Under the pieces are notes generated by a model. The model had not been told where the DNA came from, ran no database searches, and was given only the letters and a program-made list of their open reading frames with translations. Positions 5,904-6,667 of a stretch of DNA of 6,667 bases are shown here, piece by piece. Position 1 is the stretch's first letter, and the number at the start of each line of letters is the position of its first letter. Position numbers and translations under genes: made by a program. The stretch comes from Acetobacteraceae bacterium (GTDB lineage Bacteria; Pseudomonadota; Alphaproteobacteria; Acetobacterales; Acetobacteraceae): assembly GCA_947476855.1 (NCBI GenBank), contig CANJSR010000283.1, forward strand, positions 1 through 6,667. Reading direction: 5' to 3'.

Positions 5904-5930
5904 CGCATGGCGGGACGGCCCCGCCATGTG
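5904..5930 (+). terminator. Hairpin terminator candidate after flbT
   Basis: A perfect 9-bp stem, CATGGCGGG (5906-5914) with CCCGCCATG (5920-5928), has a 5-base loop and extends to 11 bp with one G-U pair. It lies 23 bases after the flbT stop and is followed by only a scattered T/C stretch. It is a likely end of the flaF-flbT transcript, possibly inefficient. Confidence 0.55.
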
Positions 5931-5948
5931 TCCTTCATGAGTGATCGG

Positions 5949-5977
5949 TCAGGCACGCCAGTGCATGGCGTGCCTGA
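5949..5977. repeat. Perfect 12-bp inverted repeat before the DUF1217 gene
   Basis: TCAGGCACGCCA (5949-5960) is exactly complementary to TGGCGTGCCTGA (5966-5977), with a GTGCA loop. No T-run follows on the plus strand. It could be a second terminator, an mRNA-stabilising hairpin or a dyad operator for the gene starting at 6008. Confidence 0.6.
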
Positions 5978-6007
5978 ACGCACAGGCAGCCGAGGCGGGC
6001 AACGACC

Positions 6008-6667
6008 ATGGATCCTTTCGTTACGACACTCGGCATCCGCACCGGCATCGCCGGGTGGAAGCTGTTGCAGACCAAGGCGGCGAAGGACTTCCCGGTCCTG
6101 ACCAAGGACCCCGTCGTGCAGCGGGAGATCGCCTATTTCCGTCAGAACGCCTTCAAGGCACTGACCCCCGAGAAGCTGCTCGCGGATCGCCGATTGCAGG
6201 ACTTCGCCCTGACGGCCTTCGGGATGTCGTCGCAGATCGGCATGACCGGGCTGGTCAAGCGTGTGCTGGCCTCGGACCCCGACGACAAGACATCCTTTGC
6301 CGCGCAGATGACGGACCAGCGCTTCGTGCAGTTGTCGCGCGCCTTCAGCTATGGCGTGACACCCGAGCCGTCCACGCCCGCCACGCCATCCAGCGCCGCT
6401 GTCTCGGTAACGAGCTTCTATTCGGGCAGCAACCTCGCCGGCTTCAGCGGCGCCTTTGGTGGCGTCACCGTGCCATGGGTCGACCTGACCAGTGTCGGCA
6501 CCTGGAGCGGCTTGGCCAGCGCATTGCAGGCTGGGTTCCGGCGCGCCGATGGCAACCGGAGCGACATCACGGTCACCCTGGATGGTACGGACCTGAAGTT
6601 CACCGATGCCAAGGGCCGCGGTGGGCCGGCCGGTTTCGCCTGGGTCCCGAACTCGGCGAACAACGCC
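6008..6667 (+). CDS. DUF1217-type flagellar protein, 3' end outside the window
   Basis: The first 220 codons are open to the window edge. Residues about 13-118 match the DUF1217 pattern of alphaproteobacterial flagellar clusters: GWKLLQ (16-21), VVQREIAYFRQN (36-47), LTPEKLLADRRLQDFALTAFGM (52-73), and DQRFVQLSRAFSYG (103-116). The biochemical role of this family is not established; its members sit with rod, hook and filament genes. After a Pro/Ser/Thr-rich linker (119-133) comes a segment (about 134-220) rich in Gly, Thr and beta-type sequence, including DLTSVGTWSGLASALQAGFR (159-178) and ITVTLDGTDLKFTDAKGR (187-204). That segment looks like a filament or phage-tail surface domain rather than DUF1217. 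The start at 6008 has only a distant GAGG (5992-5995), but no in-frame ATG precedes it. The call is good for the first half only. Confidence 0.75.
   Translation, partial: MDPFVTTLGIRTGIAGWKLLQTKAAKDFPVLTKDPVVQREIAYFRQNAFKALTPEKLLADRRLQDFALTAFGMSSQIGMTGLVKRVLASDPDDKTSFAAQMTDQRFVQLSRAFSYGVTPEPSTPATPSSAAVSVTSFYSGSNLAGFSGAFGGVTVPWVDLTSVGTWSGLASALQAGFRRADGNRSDITVTLDGTDLKFTDAKGRGGPAGFAWVPNSANNA

Overview
This GC-rich window is part of a flagellar gene cluster, most likely from an alphaproteobacterium. The strongest evidence is the adjacent trio of a short flagellin, FlaF and FlbT, together with a DUF1217-type flagellar protein; FlaF and FlbT are characteristic of alphaproteobacterial flagellar systems. 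Gene content and order suggest Rhodospirillales/Acetobacteraceae, but that finer placement is inference only.

Layout: (1) Positions 1-1199, plus strand: an OmpR/PhoB-type response regulator with a degenerate receiver domain, then a FliJ-like export protein 8 bases downstream. (2) Positions 1209-2933, minus strand: a 574-residue protein built from two copies of a ParB-like module. It has no evident flagellar role, carries its own Shine-Dalgarno sequence and lies convergent to fliJ, so it looks like an accessory gene set into the cluster. (3) Positions 3131-3879, plus strand: a FlgJ-type rod-binding protein without a muramidase domain, overlapping by 4 bases a small helical protein that is probably the FlgN chaperone. 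(4) Positions 4037-4927: flagellin, with a leader in which the Shine-Dalgarno sequence is half of a perfect 7-bp hairpin. (5) Positions 5027-5880: flaF and flbT, overlapping by 1 base, separated from flagellin by a strong hairpin without a U-tract. (6) From 6008 to the window end: a DUF1217 flagellar protein, cut off by the window edge, with an unusual second half.

Together these genes cover regulation (response regulator), export (FliJ, FlgN), rod assembly (FlgJ-type), filament (flagellin) and dosage control of flagellin (FlaF, FlbT). FlbT acts on the flagellin mRNA leader in Caulobacter, so the self-pairing leader next to flbT is the most informative regulatory signal here. A 12-base repeat, TCTTGCGAAAAT, lies upstream of both the rod gene and the flagellin gene, and a third partial copy lies next to the rod gene; it may be a shared promoter or operator element.

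Every stretch longer than about 90 bases between genes is described. No tRNA, rRNA, CRISPR array, transposase or insertion-sequence end was seen.
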